DNA of 64,000 bases from Dyella jiangningensis (GCF_003264855.1 NZ_NFZS01000001.1:496001-560000), one strand, 5' to 3'. Positions 28,321-45,340 are shown, counted from the first letter of the stretch. Numbers and translations are program-made. Notes: a model not told the origin generated them from the sequence alone.

Positions 28321-28471
28321 CGCCGCCGCATGGTTACGTTACCGCTGCGTTGCTTCTTCGCGCGCAGCACGCGTCCCGAAAGCGGCGTTTGCCCGAACCA
28401 CGGCGCCGCATGATCATCACGGCGCCAGGCTCTTCCGCGGCGATTCATCGACCACGCTGGCGCCCGGCGGA

Positions 28472-29347
28472 TTACGTGTCGCTTCCACCTTCCCGGAGCG
28501 GCATTCCGCAGCCACGGCAATAGCGCGCATCAGGCGGGTGCCCTTCAAGCCCACATCCCACGCAGGCCCGGCGCTGCTGCCGTGCCTGCCGCATCCCGCT
28601 CGCCAGCTCCGCAGCGAAGATGCCGGTGGGCACGGCGATGATGCAGTAGCCCAGCAGCATGATCAGTGAAGTCACCAGCTGTCCGAGCGTGGTATGCGGC
28701 GTGATATCGCCGAAGCCCACCGTGGTCATCGTCACCACCGCCCAGTACATCGCGCGCGGAATGCTGGTATAGCCGTTTTCCGGCCCTTCGATCAGATACA
28801 TCAGCGCGCCGAAGATCAGCACCAGGGTGAGAATGGTGCTGAAGAACACCAGGATCTTCGGTCGTGCCCGCAGGAAGGTGGACCAGAGCATGTCCGCCTC
28901 GCTCACGTAGCGGGTCATCTTCAGCACCCGGAAAATGCGCAGGATGCGCAGCGCACGCACCACCATCAGGTGCTGGCCGCCGGCGGCCAGCAGCGTCAGA
29001 TAGGTCGGCAACACCGCCACCAGGTCGACGATGCCGAAAAAGCTGAAGGCGTAACGGCGCGGTTGCGAGACCACCAGCAGCCTCGCCAGGTATTCCGCGG
29101 TAAAGGCGAGGGTGAACAGCCATTCGAGCAGCGTAAACGCGCGGCCGAGCCTGGCATGCAGGTCGTCGACCGTGTCCAGCACCGCCACCAGAATGCTCGC
29201 GAGGATCGCCACCATGAGCACCAGGTCGAACAGGCGCGAGGCGGTGTCGTCGTGACCGAAGATGATGCGGAACCATCGCGCTCGCCAGCCGTGCTGGGCC
29301 GCAGCTGCGATGGCGCTGTCGAACGGAAACCGCGGCTGCACGTTCAT
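28472..29347 (-). CDS. Voltage-gated K+ channel (6TM) with C-terminal zinc ribbon
   Basis: 291 residues from ATG 29347. Six membrane segments are seen, with an Arg-rich S4 sensor (LRILRIFRVLKMTRY), the pore helix and selectivity filter TTVGFGD, and S6 ending in GIFAAEL. After S6 a short linker leads to a CVGCG-(10)-YCRGCG zinc ribbon instead of a tetramerisation or RCK domain. The family conducts K+ across the inner membrane. The ribbon is typical of some proteobacterial ion transporters, but its job is unknown. It is flanked by the HAD gene upstream (76 bases) on the same strand. Confidence 0.88.
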   Translation of the reverse strand: MNVQPRFPFDSAIAAAAQHGWRARWFRIIFGHDDTASRLFDLVLMVAILASILVAVLDTVDDLHARLGRAFTLLEWLFTLAFTAEYLARLLVVSQPRRYAFSFFGIVDLVAVLPTYLTLLAAGGQHLMVVRALRILRIFRVLKMTRYVSEADMLWSTFLRARPKILVFFSTILTLVLIFGALMYLIEGPENGYTSIPRAMYWAVVTMTTVGFGDITPHTTLGQLVTSLIMLLGYCIIAVPTGIFAAELASGMRQARQQRRACVGCGLEGHPPDARYCRGCGMPLREGGSDT

Positions 29348-29422
29348 GTGTACGGGCCTCACACGCGATGGCGCCAGCATAGCGCCGCTGCGGTGACCTG
29401 CGTCGTCGCGGCGACCCTGTAG

Positions 29423-30028
29423 TCAGGGCAGGCCAAACCAGTCCAGCGCCCGGAGCAGGCCGGTCAGGTCACGGTAGTGGTGTGCATGCAGGCCGGCATC
29501 CAGGGCGCCCTTTACGTTGGCTTCGTTGTCGTCGATGAACAGCGTCGCTTCCGGCGACACGCCAAGCCGCTCGATGCACGCGATATAGACCTGAGGATCC
29601 GGCTTGCTGGCGCCGAACTCGGCGGATGCAAAGGCACGTCCCGCAAAGAGGGGAAACAGCGCCGGCGCGATCACCGGCAGTTGCCGCGCCATCAGCACGC
29701 CATTGTTGGTGAGCAAGGCGATCGGGACGCGCCGGGCAACGCGATGCGCCAGCGCCAACACGTCCGGGCGGACCTGCGTGGCCGCGCGTCGCGCCGCGGT
29801 CCAGTTTTCCTCGCTGATCGGTTGCTGCAGCTGCGCGCCCAGGGCATCGAGGTAGGCCTGCGGCGTGAGCGCGCCACGGTCCGCAGCGTCCTCGATGCCT
29901 GATGCGTAGATCGCCGCGCAAACTGCTTCCGATGTGCTGCCGATGGCCTGGGCGAGATGGCCGACGCGGATCGAGCGATCGTAGTCGACCAGCACGTCGT
30001 CCAGGTCGAACAGCACGCAGCGGAGCAC
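29423..30028 (-). CDS. HAD family hydrolase
   Basis: 201 residues, class IA HAD. Motif I FDLDDVL gives the nucleophile Asp8 and acid Asp10; motif II is LLTNNG, the lysine is in ASKPDPQVY, and motif IV is FIDDNEANV. The helical cap is inserted after motif I. The FIDDNEAN form is usual for YihX/glucose-1-phosphatase-like members. It hydrolyses a small phosphate ester not identifiable from sequence. The gene lies 4 bases after hemL on the same strand, so they are likely one transcript. Confidence 0.85.
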   Translation of the reverse strand: MLRCVLFDLDDVLVDYDRSIRVGHLAQAIGSTSEAVCAAIYASGIEDAADRGALTPQAYLDALGAQLQQPISEENWTAARRAATQVRPDVLALAHRVARRVPIALLTNNGVLMARQLPVIAPALFPLFAGRAFASAEFGASKPDPQVYIACIERLGVSPEATLFIDDNEANVKGALDAGLHAHHYRDLTGLLRALDWFGLP

Positions 30029-30032
30029 GGGC

Positions 30033-31319
30033 TTATCCCGCGCGCGCCGCCTTCATCGCGCCGCGTGCCGCCTCCAGCGTGTCGGCAACGTCCTGCTCGC
30101 TGTGCGCGCTCGAGACGAAACCGGCCTCGAACGCCGACGGTGCGAGGTAGACGCCGCGCTCCAGCATGCCGTGGAAGAAGCGGTTGAACATCGCCGTATC
30201 CGCCGCGGTCGCCTGCGCATAGCTCTCGACTTTCCCGGCCGTGAAGAACAGCCCGAACATGCCGCCCACGCGATTCGTGCTGAAGGGAATGCCTTCACCG
30301 TCCGCGATCGCCTGCAGGCCATCGGTGAGCAGGCGCGTGCGCGCGGCGAGCTGGTCATAGAAGCCCGGCGCCTGGATCAGTTCCAGCATGGCCAGGCCCG
30401 CAGCCATCGCCACCGGATTGCCCGAGAGCGTACCCGCCTGGTAGATCGGGCCGGCCGGCGCGATCTGCTGCATCAGGTCGCGGCGACCGCCATAAGCACC
30501 CACCGGCATGCCGCCGCCGATGATCTTGCCGAAGGTGGTGAGATCCGGCGTCACGCCGTAGTACGCCTGCGCGCCGCCCAGGGCGACACGGAAACCCGTC
30601 ATCACCTCGTCGAAGATCAGCAGCGCGCCATGCTTGGTGCACAGCTCGCGCAAAGCCTGCAGATAACCGTCCTTCGGCGGAATGCAGTTCATGTTGCCGG
30701 CCACCGGCTCGATGATCAGGCCGGCGATGTCGTGGCCGTGCTCGTCGAACAGGCGCACGGCGGCATCGATGTCGTTGTAGGCGAGGGTCAGCGTGAGATC
30801 GGCATTCGCCTTGGGCACGCCCGGCGACGTCGGCACGCCAAACGTGAGCGCACCGGAGCCCGCCTTCACCAGGAAGCTGTCGCCATGGCCGTGATAGCAC
30901 CCTTCGAACTTCACGATCAGGCTGCGATTCGTCGCGCCGCGCGCCAGGCGAATCGCCGACATGGTCGCTTCGGTGCCGGAATTGACCATGCGCACCATGT
31001 CGATCGACGGGATCAGTCGCGTGATCGTCTCGGCCATGGTCACTTCGGCCGGGCAGGGCGTGCCGTAGGAGAGGCCGTTCTTCACCGCGCGTTCTACCGC
31101 CTCGCGCACCTGCGGATGGTTGTGGCCCACGATCATCGGGCCCCACGAACCCACATAATCGATGTAGCGCTTGCCTTCCACGTCCCACAGACAGGCGCCA
31201 TCGGCACGTGCCGTGAAGAACGGTTCGCCGCCCACCGACTTGAAGGCGCGCACCGGCGAATTCACGCCGCCGGGCATCAGCTGCTGCGCGCGTTGGAAGA
31301 GTTCATGGTTGGTGGTCAT
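30033..31319 (-). CDS. hemL: Glutamate-1-semialdehyde 2,1-aminomutase
   Basis: 428 residues, standard HemL length. PLP Lys265 lies in TFGKIIGGG, with the conserved [29 protein letters not shown] and [11 protein letters not shown] blocks. It isomerises glutamate-1-semialdehyde to 5-aminolevulinate for tetrapyrrole synthesis. The ATG at 31319 starts [11 protein letters not shown]; a TTG further upstream was rejected. It follows thiE by 8 bases on the same strand, making a thiE-hemL-HAD(-channel) transcription unit. Confidence 0.96.
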   Translation of the reverse strand: MTTNHELFQRAQQLMPGGVNSPVRAFKSVGGEPFFTARADGACLWDVEGKRYIDYVGSWGPMIVGHNHPQVREAVERAVKNGLSYGTPCPAEVTMAETITRLIPSIDMVRMVNSGTEATMSAIRLARGATNRSLIVKFEGCYHGHGDSFLVKAGSGALTFGVPTSPGVPKANADLTLTLAYNDIDAAVRLFDEHGHDIAGLIIEPVAGNMNCIPPKDGYLQALRELCTKHGALLIFDEVMTGFRVALGGAQAYYGVTPDLTTFGKIIGGGMPVGAYGGRRDLMQQIAPAGPIYQAGTLSGNPVAMAAGLAMLELIQAPGFYDQLAARTRLLTDGLQAIADGEGIPFSTNRVGGMFGLFFTAGKVESYAQATAADTAMFNRFFHGMLERGVYLAPSAFEAGFVSSAHSEQDVADTLEAARGAMKAARAG

Positions 31320-31327
31320 CGTGGCAC

Positions 31328-31951
31328 TCAATGCGTCGTGAAAAGTTGGGTGAAACGCGCGGCGGCGCCGCGGACGTCCGGATCGCCGAATACGGCCGAA
31401 ACCACGGCCAGGTAGTCCGCGCCGGCATCGATCAGGGATCCGCCATTGTCCGGCGTGATGCCGCCGATCGCCACCCGAGGCAATCCCAGCGCGGCGGTCT
31501 GTCGCAGTAGATCGAATGACGCCCGCCGGGCATGCGGCTTCGTGGGCGACGGAAAAAAGGCGCCGAACGCGAGGTAGTCGGCCCCGGCCGCAGCCAGTTG
31601 ATGCGCGCGGTCGGCGGAGTCGTAACAGGACACGCCAATGATCGCTTCCGGCCCCAGCACCGCGCGGGCCGCGGCGATATCGCCGTCGTCCTCGCCCAGG
31701 TGCACGCCCGCAGCGCCTGCGGCCAAGGCCAGCGGCACGTCGTCGTTGACGATCAGCGGCACCTTGCGGGCGGCGCAGAGCGCCCGGATCGCCCGCGCCT
31801 CGGTGAGGCGGCGGGCCTGGTCGGTGGTCTTGTCGCGGTACTGCAGCAGGCGGGCGCCACCGGCCAGGGCCAGCGCCACCACTTCGAACAGGTCCGGGCG
31901 CGGACCGTCGGTGATCACATACAGGCCGCGGCCCTTAAGTTGGGAGTGCAT
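31328..31951 (-). CDS. thiE: Thiamine-phosphate synthase
   Basis: 207 residues. The TIM-barrel signature runs [11 protein letters not shown] at the start, QYRDK for phosphate binding, [35 protein letters not shown] and the terminal AIGGITPDN glycine loop. It joins HMP-PP and thiazole phosphate to make thiamine phosphate, using the product of ThiC elsewhere in the window. No TPP riboswitch is seen upstream (31952-32046), unlike thiC. It is divergent from the rubredoxin gene and probably first in an operon with hemL. Confidence 0.94.
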   Translation of the reverse strand: MHSQLKGRGLYVITDGPRPDLFEVVALALAGGARLLQYRDKTTDQARRLTEARAIRALCAARKVPLIVNDDVPLALAAGAAGVHLGEDDGDIAAARAVLGPEAIIGVSCYDSADRAHQLAAAGADYLAFGAFFPSPTKPHARRASFDLLRQTAALGLPRVAIGGITPDNGGSLIDAGADYLAVVSAVFGDPDVRGAAARFTQLFTTH

Positions 31952-32046
31952 CGGTTACGTCCTGAAAAAACGGGGCCATACGCTTTCGCATCGGCGGGGG
32001 AGTTGCGAGAATGCGCCTCTTATTCTCCATATCAAGCAGTCCAGCG

Positions 32047-32244
32047 ATGAATCAGAGCACCAACGAAACCGGGACCTTTCGCAAATGGATGTGTGTCGTC
32101 TGCGGCTTCATCTATGACGAGGCGCTGGGCCTGCCCGAGGAAGGCATCGAGCCCGGCACGCGCTGGGCGGACGTGCCCGACACCTGGACGTGCCCCGATT
32201 GCGGCGCGACCAAGGACGATTTCGAGATGATCGAAATCGACTGA
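32047..32244 (+). CDS. Rubredoxin
   Basis: 65 residues from ATG 32047. The two iron-binding knuckles are Cys16-x2-Cys19 (MCVVCG) and Cys49-x2-Cys52 (TCPDCG), with [11 protein letters not shown] between, the classical rubredoxin I layout. It is a cytoplasmic one-electron carrier. The gene is divergent from thiE and followed by a symmetrical hairpin terminator. Its redox partners (for example a reductase) are not in the window. Confidence 0.95.
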   Translation: MNQSTNETGTFRKWMCVVCGFIYDEALGLPEEGIEPGTRWADVPDTWTCPDCGATKDDFEMIEID

Positions 32245-32264
32245 TTTCGCTCACCACGTTGCCC

Positions 32265-32307
32265 GCAAACGGCCCGATTCCGTCATCGTACGGACCGGGC
32301 CGTTTGC
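32265..32307 (+). terminator. Hairpin terminator after rubredoxin
   Basis: 12-base perfect arms GCAAACGGCCCG (32265-32276) and CGGGCCGTTTGC (32296-32307), 19-base loop, 20 bases past the stop. The stem end includes TTTGC but no long T-run. Confidence 0.7.
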
Positions 32308-32363
32308 TTAGATAGCTCCTGCAAGCCGGAAACGATGGCGCGCAACCACGCAGGAGCAGCACC

Positions 32364-32573
32364 GTGCAGCAGTTCATTCCGTTCGAAGACGATTGGGACG
32401 CCCTGGAAAATCTCCGTCCCGACATGCTCGTTCCCTACCACGTCGGCGTCCCCTGCCGGCACGACCTGGCCGCCGCGAATCACTGCGACGCCCCCGCCGC
32501 CACGATGGCGAGCGCATCACCCACCGCGACCACGTTGTTCGCAACGGCACCCGCAGTAAGTTCCCATACGTAG
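32364..32573 (+). CDS. Short ORF, possible truncated gene remnant
   Basis: 69 codons from GTG 32364 with a good CAGGAGCAGC ribosome site. The first about 35 residues (QQFIPFEDDWDALENLRP, VPYHVGVPC) look like a real protein N-terminus, whereas the rest is Ala/Ser/Thr-rich and unlike a folded domain. This is compatible with a frameshifted or truncated gene next to the rRNA operon. I do not recognise the full family. Confidence 0.35.
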   Translation: MQQFIPFEDDWDALENLRPDMLVPYHVGVPCRHDLAAANHCDAPAATMASASPTATTLFATAPAVSSHT

Positions 32574-33040
32574 GGCGTTGCCTGTGGGCTGGGATAGCCG
32601 GGCGAAGGTGTCGAGTCCGCTTCCTTCCCGCGGCTCGCGCCTCGGATAGGCGCGCTCTATCCGCAACCCGGTCGCGGTAGCCATCAGGAAATACGGAAGC
32701 GGCAAGCTGGCCCGGTGCGCGTCGCAGCGACCGCACACCGGGCTGGCGTCGTTCATGGTGAACGCCGTGGAGAGGCGGTGACCGTGTAGCCGCACCGCGC
32801 ACGAATCGCACGTGGCCGCCGCAACTAAGAAGCGGCAACAAGAACGCAGGCTGCCGCTTCTCCACAAACGCCTACAGACAGGCCCCGGCGAGCGTAATGA
32901 CGACTCGCAATGTCATCGCAGTGAAAAAAAGTTCGCTCGCACCCCTTCACAGAGTTTCACAGGGGCGCTATTATTTTCCTCCCCCGTCGAGACGCTCTCC
33001 GATGCGGGGTTCCTCCCAAAACCCAATAGCAAAATTTTTT
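32574..33040. other. Region before the rRNA operon without a clear gene
   Basis: About 470 bases. A minus-strand frame (ATG 32756 to about 32520) encodes MNDASPVCGRCDAH and more, but has arginine-rich low-complexity text and no supporting context. Nothing else was identified before the AT-rich tract at 33031. Confidence 0.4.
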
Positions 33041-33051
33041 CGCTAGCGGTG

Positions 33052-33079
33052 TTGACGGACAGGAAAAACGATGTAAGAT
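33052..33079 (+). promoter_or_regulatory. rRNA operon promoter
   Basis: TTGACG (33052-33057), 16-base spacer, TAAGAT (33074-33079), preceded by an AT-rich UP-element-like AAAATTTTTT (33031-33040) and followed by a GC-rich discriminator GAGCGGCTC, typical of stringently controlled rrn promoters. Confidence 0.8.
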
Positions 33080-33140
33080 GAGCGGCTCACTCGGAACGAA
33101 ATGTTCCAACGCGGTAACGGCAACGGCCCGCAAGTGATTG

Positions 33141-33153
33141 AGATCTTTGACAG
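33141..33153 (+). promoter_or_regulatory. boxA-like antitermination site in 16S leader
   Basis: AGATCTTTGACAG is similar to the boxA core (TGCTCTTTAACA) and to the sequence preceding 23S. It lies about 160 bases before 16S, where NusB/NusE would load. Confidence 0.55.
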
Positions 33154-33306
33154 TGTGCGCAGGTGACTTGTGTGGGCGCCTTGCGGTGGATGACTGAATG
33201 TCAAACATATGCAAGCGTCTAACCTAAGAGTCAATTCAAAAGCTTGACGTTTATGGTTAGGACATACGCTTCAGAAAGATAGATCAGCTTCGGTTGATCG
33301 AAAACT

Positions 33307-34851
<1,545 letters not shown>

Positions 34852-34998
34852 CGAGATCGACATCTTTCTCCCCGCAAGACGTCCACACAAGACACCTGCA
34901 CTTCAATTTTCACGCGACATCCGCGCCGCCACGGTCTGGGATTCGGTCACGCTTCAACGAAGCGGGCCGCCAGGACGGCGGCCTGGACATATGCTCCC

Positions 34999-35075
<77 letters not shown>

Positions 35076-35139
35076 TCACCGGACGCCGATCCATCGGCAA
35101 GAGCCCGACCATCCCTGGTCGGACTTTTCACCAAGCCCT

Positions 35140-35215
35140 GGGGCCATAGCTCAGCTGGGAGAGCACCTGCTTTGCAAGCAGGGGGTCGTCAGTTCGATCC
35201 TGACTGGCTCCACCA
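35140..35215 (+). tRNA. alaT: tRNA-Ala (TGC)
   Basis: 76 nt starting GGGGCCATAGCTCAGC, anticodon loop CTTTGCAAG (TGC), GTTCGATCC T-loop, encoded CCA. Second spacer tRNA. Confidence 0.97.
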
Positions 35216-35291
35216 TTTGGTGACACGACGTGAAATGAAGGCAGCGCACACATAAAGATTTAGAAACGAGGCGGCACTGTGGCCGTTCTTG

Positions 35292-35304
35292 TGTTCTTTG
35301 AAAA
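35292..35304 (+). promoter_or_regulatory. boxA-like site before 23S
   Basis: TGTTCTTTGAAAA lies about 115 bases upstream of 23S, the usual place for the second boxA of rrn operons. Confidence 0.6.
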
Positions 35305-35416
35305 TGTAAACGAGTGACAAGCGTTTTGGTTCGAAACCGAACCGAGATGTGTCGTTGAGGCAATTAAGCGAACGCGTTGTTTGGAAATATCATCCCGAGG
35401 CGACTTGGGGTTATAT

Positions 35417-38295
<2,879 letters not shown>

Positions 38296-38473
38296 ATAAC
38301 CCCAAGACGCTTTGTTTAACGCGCTTTCCCTGCGCAGAAAGCAGCCATCCCTGGCTGCACTCCTCAGGAAAAGCACGCTTCAACGAACCATCTCGAAAGA
38401 ATTTCACCAGACGCTTGTCACTCGTTTACCCCTTTGCGGAACTGGCGCATCACTGCGCTGTTCCCACCCTTTC

Positions 38474-38587
38474 CCTGGCGGCTATAGCGCTGTGGTCCCA
38501 CCCGATCCCATCCCGAACTCGGAAGTGAAACGCAGCTGCGCCGATGGTAGTGTGAATCCTCATGCAAGAGTAGGTCACCGCCAGGGG
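38474..38587 (+). rRNA. rrf: 5S ribosomal RNA
   Basis: About 114 nt: CCTGGCGGCTATAGCGCTGT, CCCGATCCCATCCCGAACTC, GCAAGAGTAGGTCACCGCCAGG; the two ends pair. Boundaries are estimated to within a few bases. Confidence 0.95.
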
Positions 38588-38598
38588 CTTTATCCCTC

Positions 38599-38626
38599 AA
38601 ACGCCTTCCCACCCGGGAAGGCGTTT
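38599..38626 (+). terminator. rRNA operon terminator
   Basis: AAACGCCTTCCC-ACC-CGGGAAGGCGTTT forms a 12-base stem 11 bases after 5S, followed by GTCTTTG. Confidence 0.85.
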
Positions 38627-38639
38627 GTCTTTGCGCGAA

Positions 38640-39391
38640 AGGAAAAGCAGCGACCATCGGCGCCACGGTCGTGCGGAAACCGATCGCCAGGCACGTGCAC
38701 GGCACAGACATCGCACGTCGACGCACAGCCGCGGTGAACCATCACGTGTCAGCCTGGCCGCGAGGTTTATCGCGCACAGGGTGCGCATCCTGCAGATGCC
38801 ATGCGGTGGTTGCCGGAGTGCACCTGTGGCGTGGTCAACGCTCGGCAGAAACGCGCGATGGGCCAGGGCGATGCGCCGCCAAACGCTACGATCCGCTGCG
38901 AAGGCGTGAGGGTGTGATCACCGAGCGCGGTCGCAGCAAGCACGTCCGTCTGCACTCCGCGCGGCAACCGCCGCTCGTGTCCGGGATCTGTTCTCACAAT
39001 CCAGCAATGCGTCATCTACGACGCGGCGGAGGAGAAGATCCGTGGAGCGTGCACCCTCAACGCTCTCGGCGAGATGTACCGTGCACTGGGTGCGCTCCTA
39101 CAGTGAGCGCTATGCGGCTTGGGTAGAGCAGCGCGCGCAAAAAACGACATGTGCTGGGTAGCGCTCGATCACGTCGAGGTTGCCGTTGTGCGTTCGACCT
39201 CCGGGGACGTGGCGAATGTCGACTAGGCCTGGGCGTAGGCCGCATCACACTGGGGGAGCGTTGCGCACTGGGCTTGATGCAAGCTCGCGGAACGCCAGTC
39301 GGCGCTTGCTCTGGCCTGAATTACCGCATGCGTGGTCATCGATTCGCGCGCAAGAATTTGCGATGATCGGCGATCATTTTCTGCTGTTGTG
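38640..39391. other. 752-base stretch after the rRNA operon without a convincing gene
   Basis: No frame resembles a known protein; the open frames are short and Arg/His-rich. Two degraded right arms of the dispersed repeat lie here (around 38766-38793 and 39081-39103). The segment looks like decayed intergenic DNA. Confidence 0.5.
39081..39103 (-). repeat. Half-copy of the dispersed repeat
   Basis: GTGCACTGGGTGCGCTCCTA then CAG is the right arm of the TGTAGGAG subtype with one mismatch; no left arm is adjacent. Confidence 0.65.
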
Positions 39392-41541
<2,150 letters not shown>

Positions 41542-41546
41542 AAACA

Positions 41547-41572
41547 AAAGGCCTCCCGGTGGGGAGGCCTTT
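41547..41572. terminator. Bidirectional terminator between glpK and PfkB-family kinase
   Basis: AAAGGCCTCCC-CGGTG-GGGAGGCCTTT, with A-rich left and TTTC right flanks, 6 bases past the glpK stop and 22 bases past the end of the minus-strand kinase. Confidence 0.88.
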
Positions 41573-41593
41573 CGATGCGCACAACGGCGTCGA

Positions 41594-42529
41594 TCAGTCG
41601 ATCGAATAGCCGAACTGTTCCTTGAACTCCGCGGCGAACTGCGCGTAATCGAAGCGCTGGTTCTGCGTGCCCGGATGCTCTACCTTCAGCGCGCCCATCA
41701 GCGAGGCCATGCGGCCGATGGTCGGCCAGTCCTTGCCCTTCATGATGCCGAAGATCAGGCCGGCGCGATAAGCGTCGCCGCAACCGGTGGGGTCGACCAC
41801 CTGGCGTTCGCGGGCGGCCGGGATCTCATGCGTGGTGCCGTCGGTGTGGATGTGCGAGCCGCGCGGGCCCTGCGTCACGATGTAGGCCTTCACACGCGAG
41901 GCGATGTCCTGCGCGCTCCAGCCGGTGCGCTGCTGCAGCAGCTGCGACTCGTAGTCGTTGACGATCACGTAGGTCGACTTTTCGATCATCGCGCGGAACT
42001 CCGCGCCGTCGAACAGCGGCATGGCCTGGCCCGGATCGAAGATGAAAGGCACGCCGCGCGCGGCGAATTCATCGACATGCTGCAGCATGGCGTCGCGGCT
42101 GTCTGGCGCCACGATGGCGAAGCTGATCGTCGGGATGTCGCGCACGTGGTTCGTGTGCGCGCTGAGCATCGCACCCGGGTGGAAGGCGGTGATCTGGTTG
42201 TTGTCCAGGTCGGTGGTGATGAAGCACTGCGGCGTGAACTGGTCTTCGAACTCACGTACGTAGTCCAGGCGGATGCCGCACTTTTCCATGTGCGCGCGGT
42301 ACGGGCCGAAGTCCTGGCCCACCGTGGCGACCGGCAGCGGGTCGGCGCCCAGCAGCTTGAGGTTGTACGCGATGTTGCCGGCGCAGCCGCCGAATTCGCG
42401 GCGCATCCGCGGCACCAGGAACGACACGTTCAGGATGTGGACCTGGTCCGGAAGGATGTGGTTCTTGAACTGGTCCTGGAACACCATGATGGTGTCGTAG
42501 GCGAGCGATCCGCAGATGACGGCAGACAT
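41594..42529 (-). CDS. PfkB family carbohydrate/adenosine kinase
   Basis: 311 residues, ribokinase fold. The N-terminal GGCAGNIAYNLKLLGA and the C-terminal anion-hole motif DPTGCGDAYRAG give catalytic Asp252. Closest in style to bacterial adenosine kinase or sugar kinases of the PfkB family; the substrate cannot be fixed. It is transcribed away from mreB, with 262 bases between them holding a promoter for mreB. Confidence 0.87.
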   Translation of the reverse strand: MSAVICGSLAYDTIMVFQDQFKNHILPDQVHILNVSFLVPRMRREFGGCAGNIAYNLKLLGADPLPVATVGQDFGPYRAHMEKCGIRLDYVREFEDQFTPQCFITTDLDNNQITAFHPGAMLSAHTNHVRDIPTISFAIVAPDSRDAMLQHVDEFAARGVPFIFDPGQAMPLFDGAEFRAMIEKSTYVIVNDYESQLLQQRTGWSAQDIASRVKAYIVTQGPRGSHIHTDGTTHEIPAARERQVVDPTGCGDAYRAGLIFGIMKGKDWPTIGRMASLMGALKVEHPGTQNQRFDYAQFAAEFKEQFGYSID

Positions 42530-42720
42530 GGCGCGAGACGATTTCCTGGCAGATGGAACGAAGATGCCGGGCGGCTCACGCGCCGGCCTGGCTCAAAGTT
42601 CCAGATTGTACCGGCATAAGGACCGGATCGCGACTTTCATCCTGCCACAGGACCAGCGGGGCAACCTCCGAAAACGCGCATATCATCGCGTCTCCAAAGG
42701 CTTTCTTAACGAGATTGTCC

Positions 42721-42749
42721 TTGCGATCAGGGGGTTTGCTGACTAGACT
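42721..42749 (+). promoter_or_regulatory. Probable sigma-70 promoter of the mreB operon
   Basis: TTGCGA (42721-42726), 17-base spacer, TAGACT (42744-42749), 42 bases before the mreB ATG. Confidence 0.6.
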
Positions 42750-42767
42750 GGCGCGCTTACTTTTTAG

Positions 42768-43838
<1,071 letters not shown>

Positions 43839-43864
43839 CCGTTACGACAGGGGCCGGGTAGACC

Positions 43865-44851
43865 ATGGCGCTTGCGCGCGAGGAATCCTCGCCCCTGTTT
43901 GCCGGCACCGTTGCCGGAACGCTCAGGCTCATCTTCTATCTCGCGCTGGCCATGGTGCTGATGGTGCTCGACCATCGCAATGGCTGGATCTGGCGCCTGC
44001 GCTACACCACCTCGGTGCTGGTCGAACCGGTGTACCGGCTGGCCAGCCTGCCCGCTGCCGGCATGCGCGCTGCCAGCGTCGCCTTCTCCGATCGCAAGCT
44101 GCTCACCGAGCAGAACCAGCGCCTGCGTGAAGACCTGCTGCTGGCCAACGCCAAGCTCAATCGCATGGCCGCGGTGGCCGAGCAGAACCAGCGCCTGAAG
44201 GAACTGCTGGATACCCAGCACAGCCTGGAACTCAACGTGCAGCTGGCCCGCGTGATCGACGTGGACCTGGGTGCGTCGCGCCAGCGCATGCTGGTGAACG
44301 TGGGCTCGCATGACGGCGTGAAGAAGGGCCAGGTCGTGATTGATGCGCACGGTGTGATCGGGCAGGTGGTGGAAGTGATGCCGCGCAGTTCGCTGGTGAT
44401 GCTGGTGACCGATCCCGATCATGCGATTCCGGTGGTGATCGAGCGTACCGGCTTGCGCACGGTGGCCTATGGCTCGCGCGATGGCGCCCTGCTGAGCCTG
44501 CCGAATATTTCCATGGCCGCCGATGTGCATCCCGGCGACAAGCTGCTTACTTCGGGCCTTGGTGGCCGGTTTCCGCCGGGCTTTCCGGTGGGCGAGATCC
44601 GCAGCGTGGAACCCGCGGCTTCGGGCATGTTCCTCGAAGGAAAGGCGCGCCCTACGGCCGACCTGGATCGCAGCGAGGACGTGCTGTTGCTGCATGACTT
44701 GGCCGAACCCGTGGGTCCGCCGGAACCGGTAACGCCGGCCGGGCCGCCGGCGGATCTTGCGCCCGCGCCCTCCGCCAGCACGGCGCCGCCGCCGTCGACG
44801 CCGCGTGCTGCGGTCGCACCGGCTGCCAGCACGGGAGCGGCGCAGCCATGA
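43865..44851 (+). CDS. mreC: Rod shape-determining protein MreC
   Basis: 328 residues: short cytoplasmic N-terminus, one TM (about 22-38), a coiled coil (residues 75-115, LLTEQNQRLREDLL, AEQNQRLKELL) and two beta domains (RQRMLVNVGSHDGVKKGQ, GDKLLTSGLGGRFPPGFPVG). The last 48 residues (281-328) are a Pro/Ala/Ser-rich tail. MreC activates PBP2-RodA in the periplasm. It overlaps mreD by 4 bases. The tail is longer than in E. coli MreC, and PBP2 here has a comparable one. Confidence 0.95.
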   Translation: MALAREESSPLFAGTVAGTLRLIFYLALAMVLMVLDHRNGWIWRLRYTTSVLVEPVYRLASLPAAGMRAASVAFSDRKLLTEQNQRLREDLLLANAKLNRMAAVAEQNQRLKELLDTQHSLELNVQLARVIDVDLGASRQRMLVNVGSHDGVKKGQVVIDAHGVIGQVVEVMPRSSLVMLVTDPDHAIPVVIERTGLRTVAYGSRDGALLSLPNISMAADVHPGDKLLTSGLGGRFPPGFPVGEIRSVEPAASGMFLEGKARPTADLDRSEDVLLLHDLAEPVGPPEPVTPAGPPADLAPAPSASTAPPPSTPRAAVAPAASTGAAQP

Positions 44852-45336
44852 ACAAGCAACGCATCCAATGGCTGTGGTTCGCCGGCTCGCTGCTGTTCGC
44901 GCTGATGTCGATGCTGGTGCCGCTGCCGGCGCCGCTGCAGCCGTTCAAGCCGTACTGGCCGGCGCTGTTCCTGCTGTACTGGGCGCTGGAATCGGGCGAC
45001 CAGCGCGTCAACCTGGGCCTGGCCTTCTGCATCGGCCTGTGCGCGGACCTGCTCGATGGCGTGCTGCTGGGCGAGCAGGCCATGCGACTGTGCGCGCTGG
45101 TATTCATCGCGCTGCGTTTCCGCTCGCGCCTGCGCTTCTTCCCGATGTGGCAGCAGACGCTGGCCGTGCTTGCGTTGCTGCTCAACGACCGCGTGCTGCT
45201 GCTGATCGTGCGCACGTTTGCAGGCGAGGCCTTGCCGACCGCGAGCTGGTGGATTTCGCCGTTCGTCGGCGCGGCGCTGTGGCCGTTCCTGTTCCTGCTC
45301 ATGGACGACCTGCGCATGCGCCTGCGCATCCAGTAG
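44848..45336 (+). CDS. mreD: Rod shape-determining protein MreD
   Basis: 162 residues with five or six hydrophobic segments (LLFALMSMLVPL, WPALFLLYWALE, LAFCIGLCADLLDGVLLGEQA, ALVFIALRF). GLCADLLDGVLLGE is the MreD signature. Inner membrane scaffold of the elongasome. Overlaps mreC by ATGA and ends 4 bases before mrdA. Confidence 0.93.
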   Translation: MNKQRIQWLWFAGSLLFALMSMLVPLPAPLQPFKPYWPALFLLYWALESGDQRVNLGLAFCIGLCADLLDGVLLGEQAMRLCALVFIALRFRSRLRFFPMWQQTLAVLALLLNDRVLLLIVRTFAGEALPTASWWISPFVGAALWPFLFLLMDDLRMRLRIQ

Positions 45337-45340
45337 CGCC

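Noticed and set aside
38671-39126. 151-codon frame after the rRNA operon
   Set aside because: Composition is Arg/His-rich, has no ribosome site and crosses degraded repeat arms.
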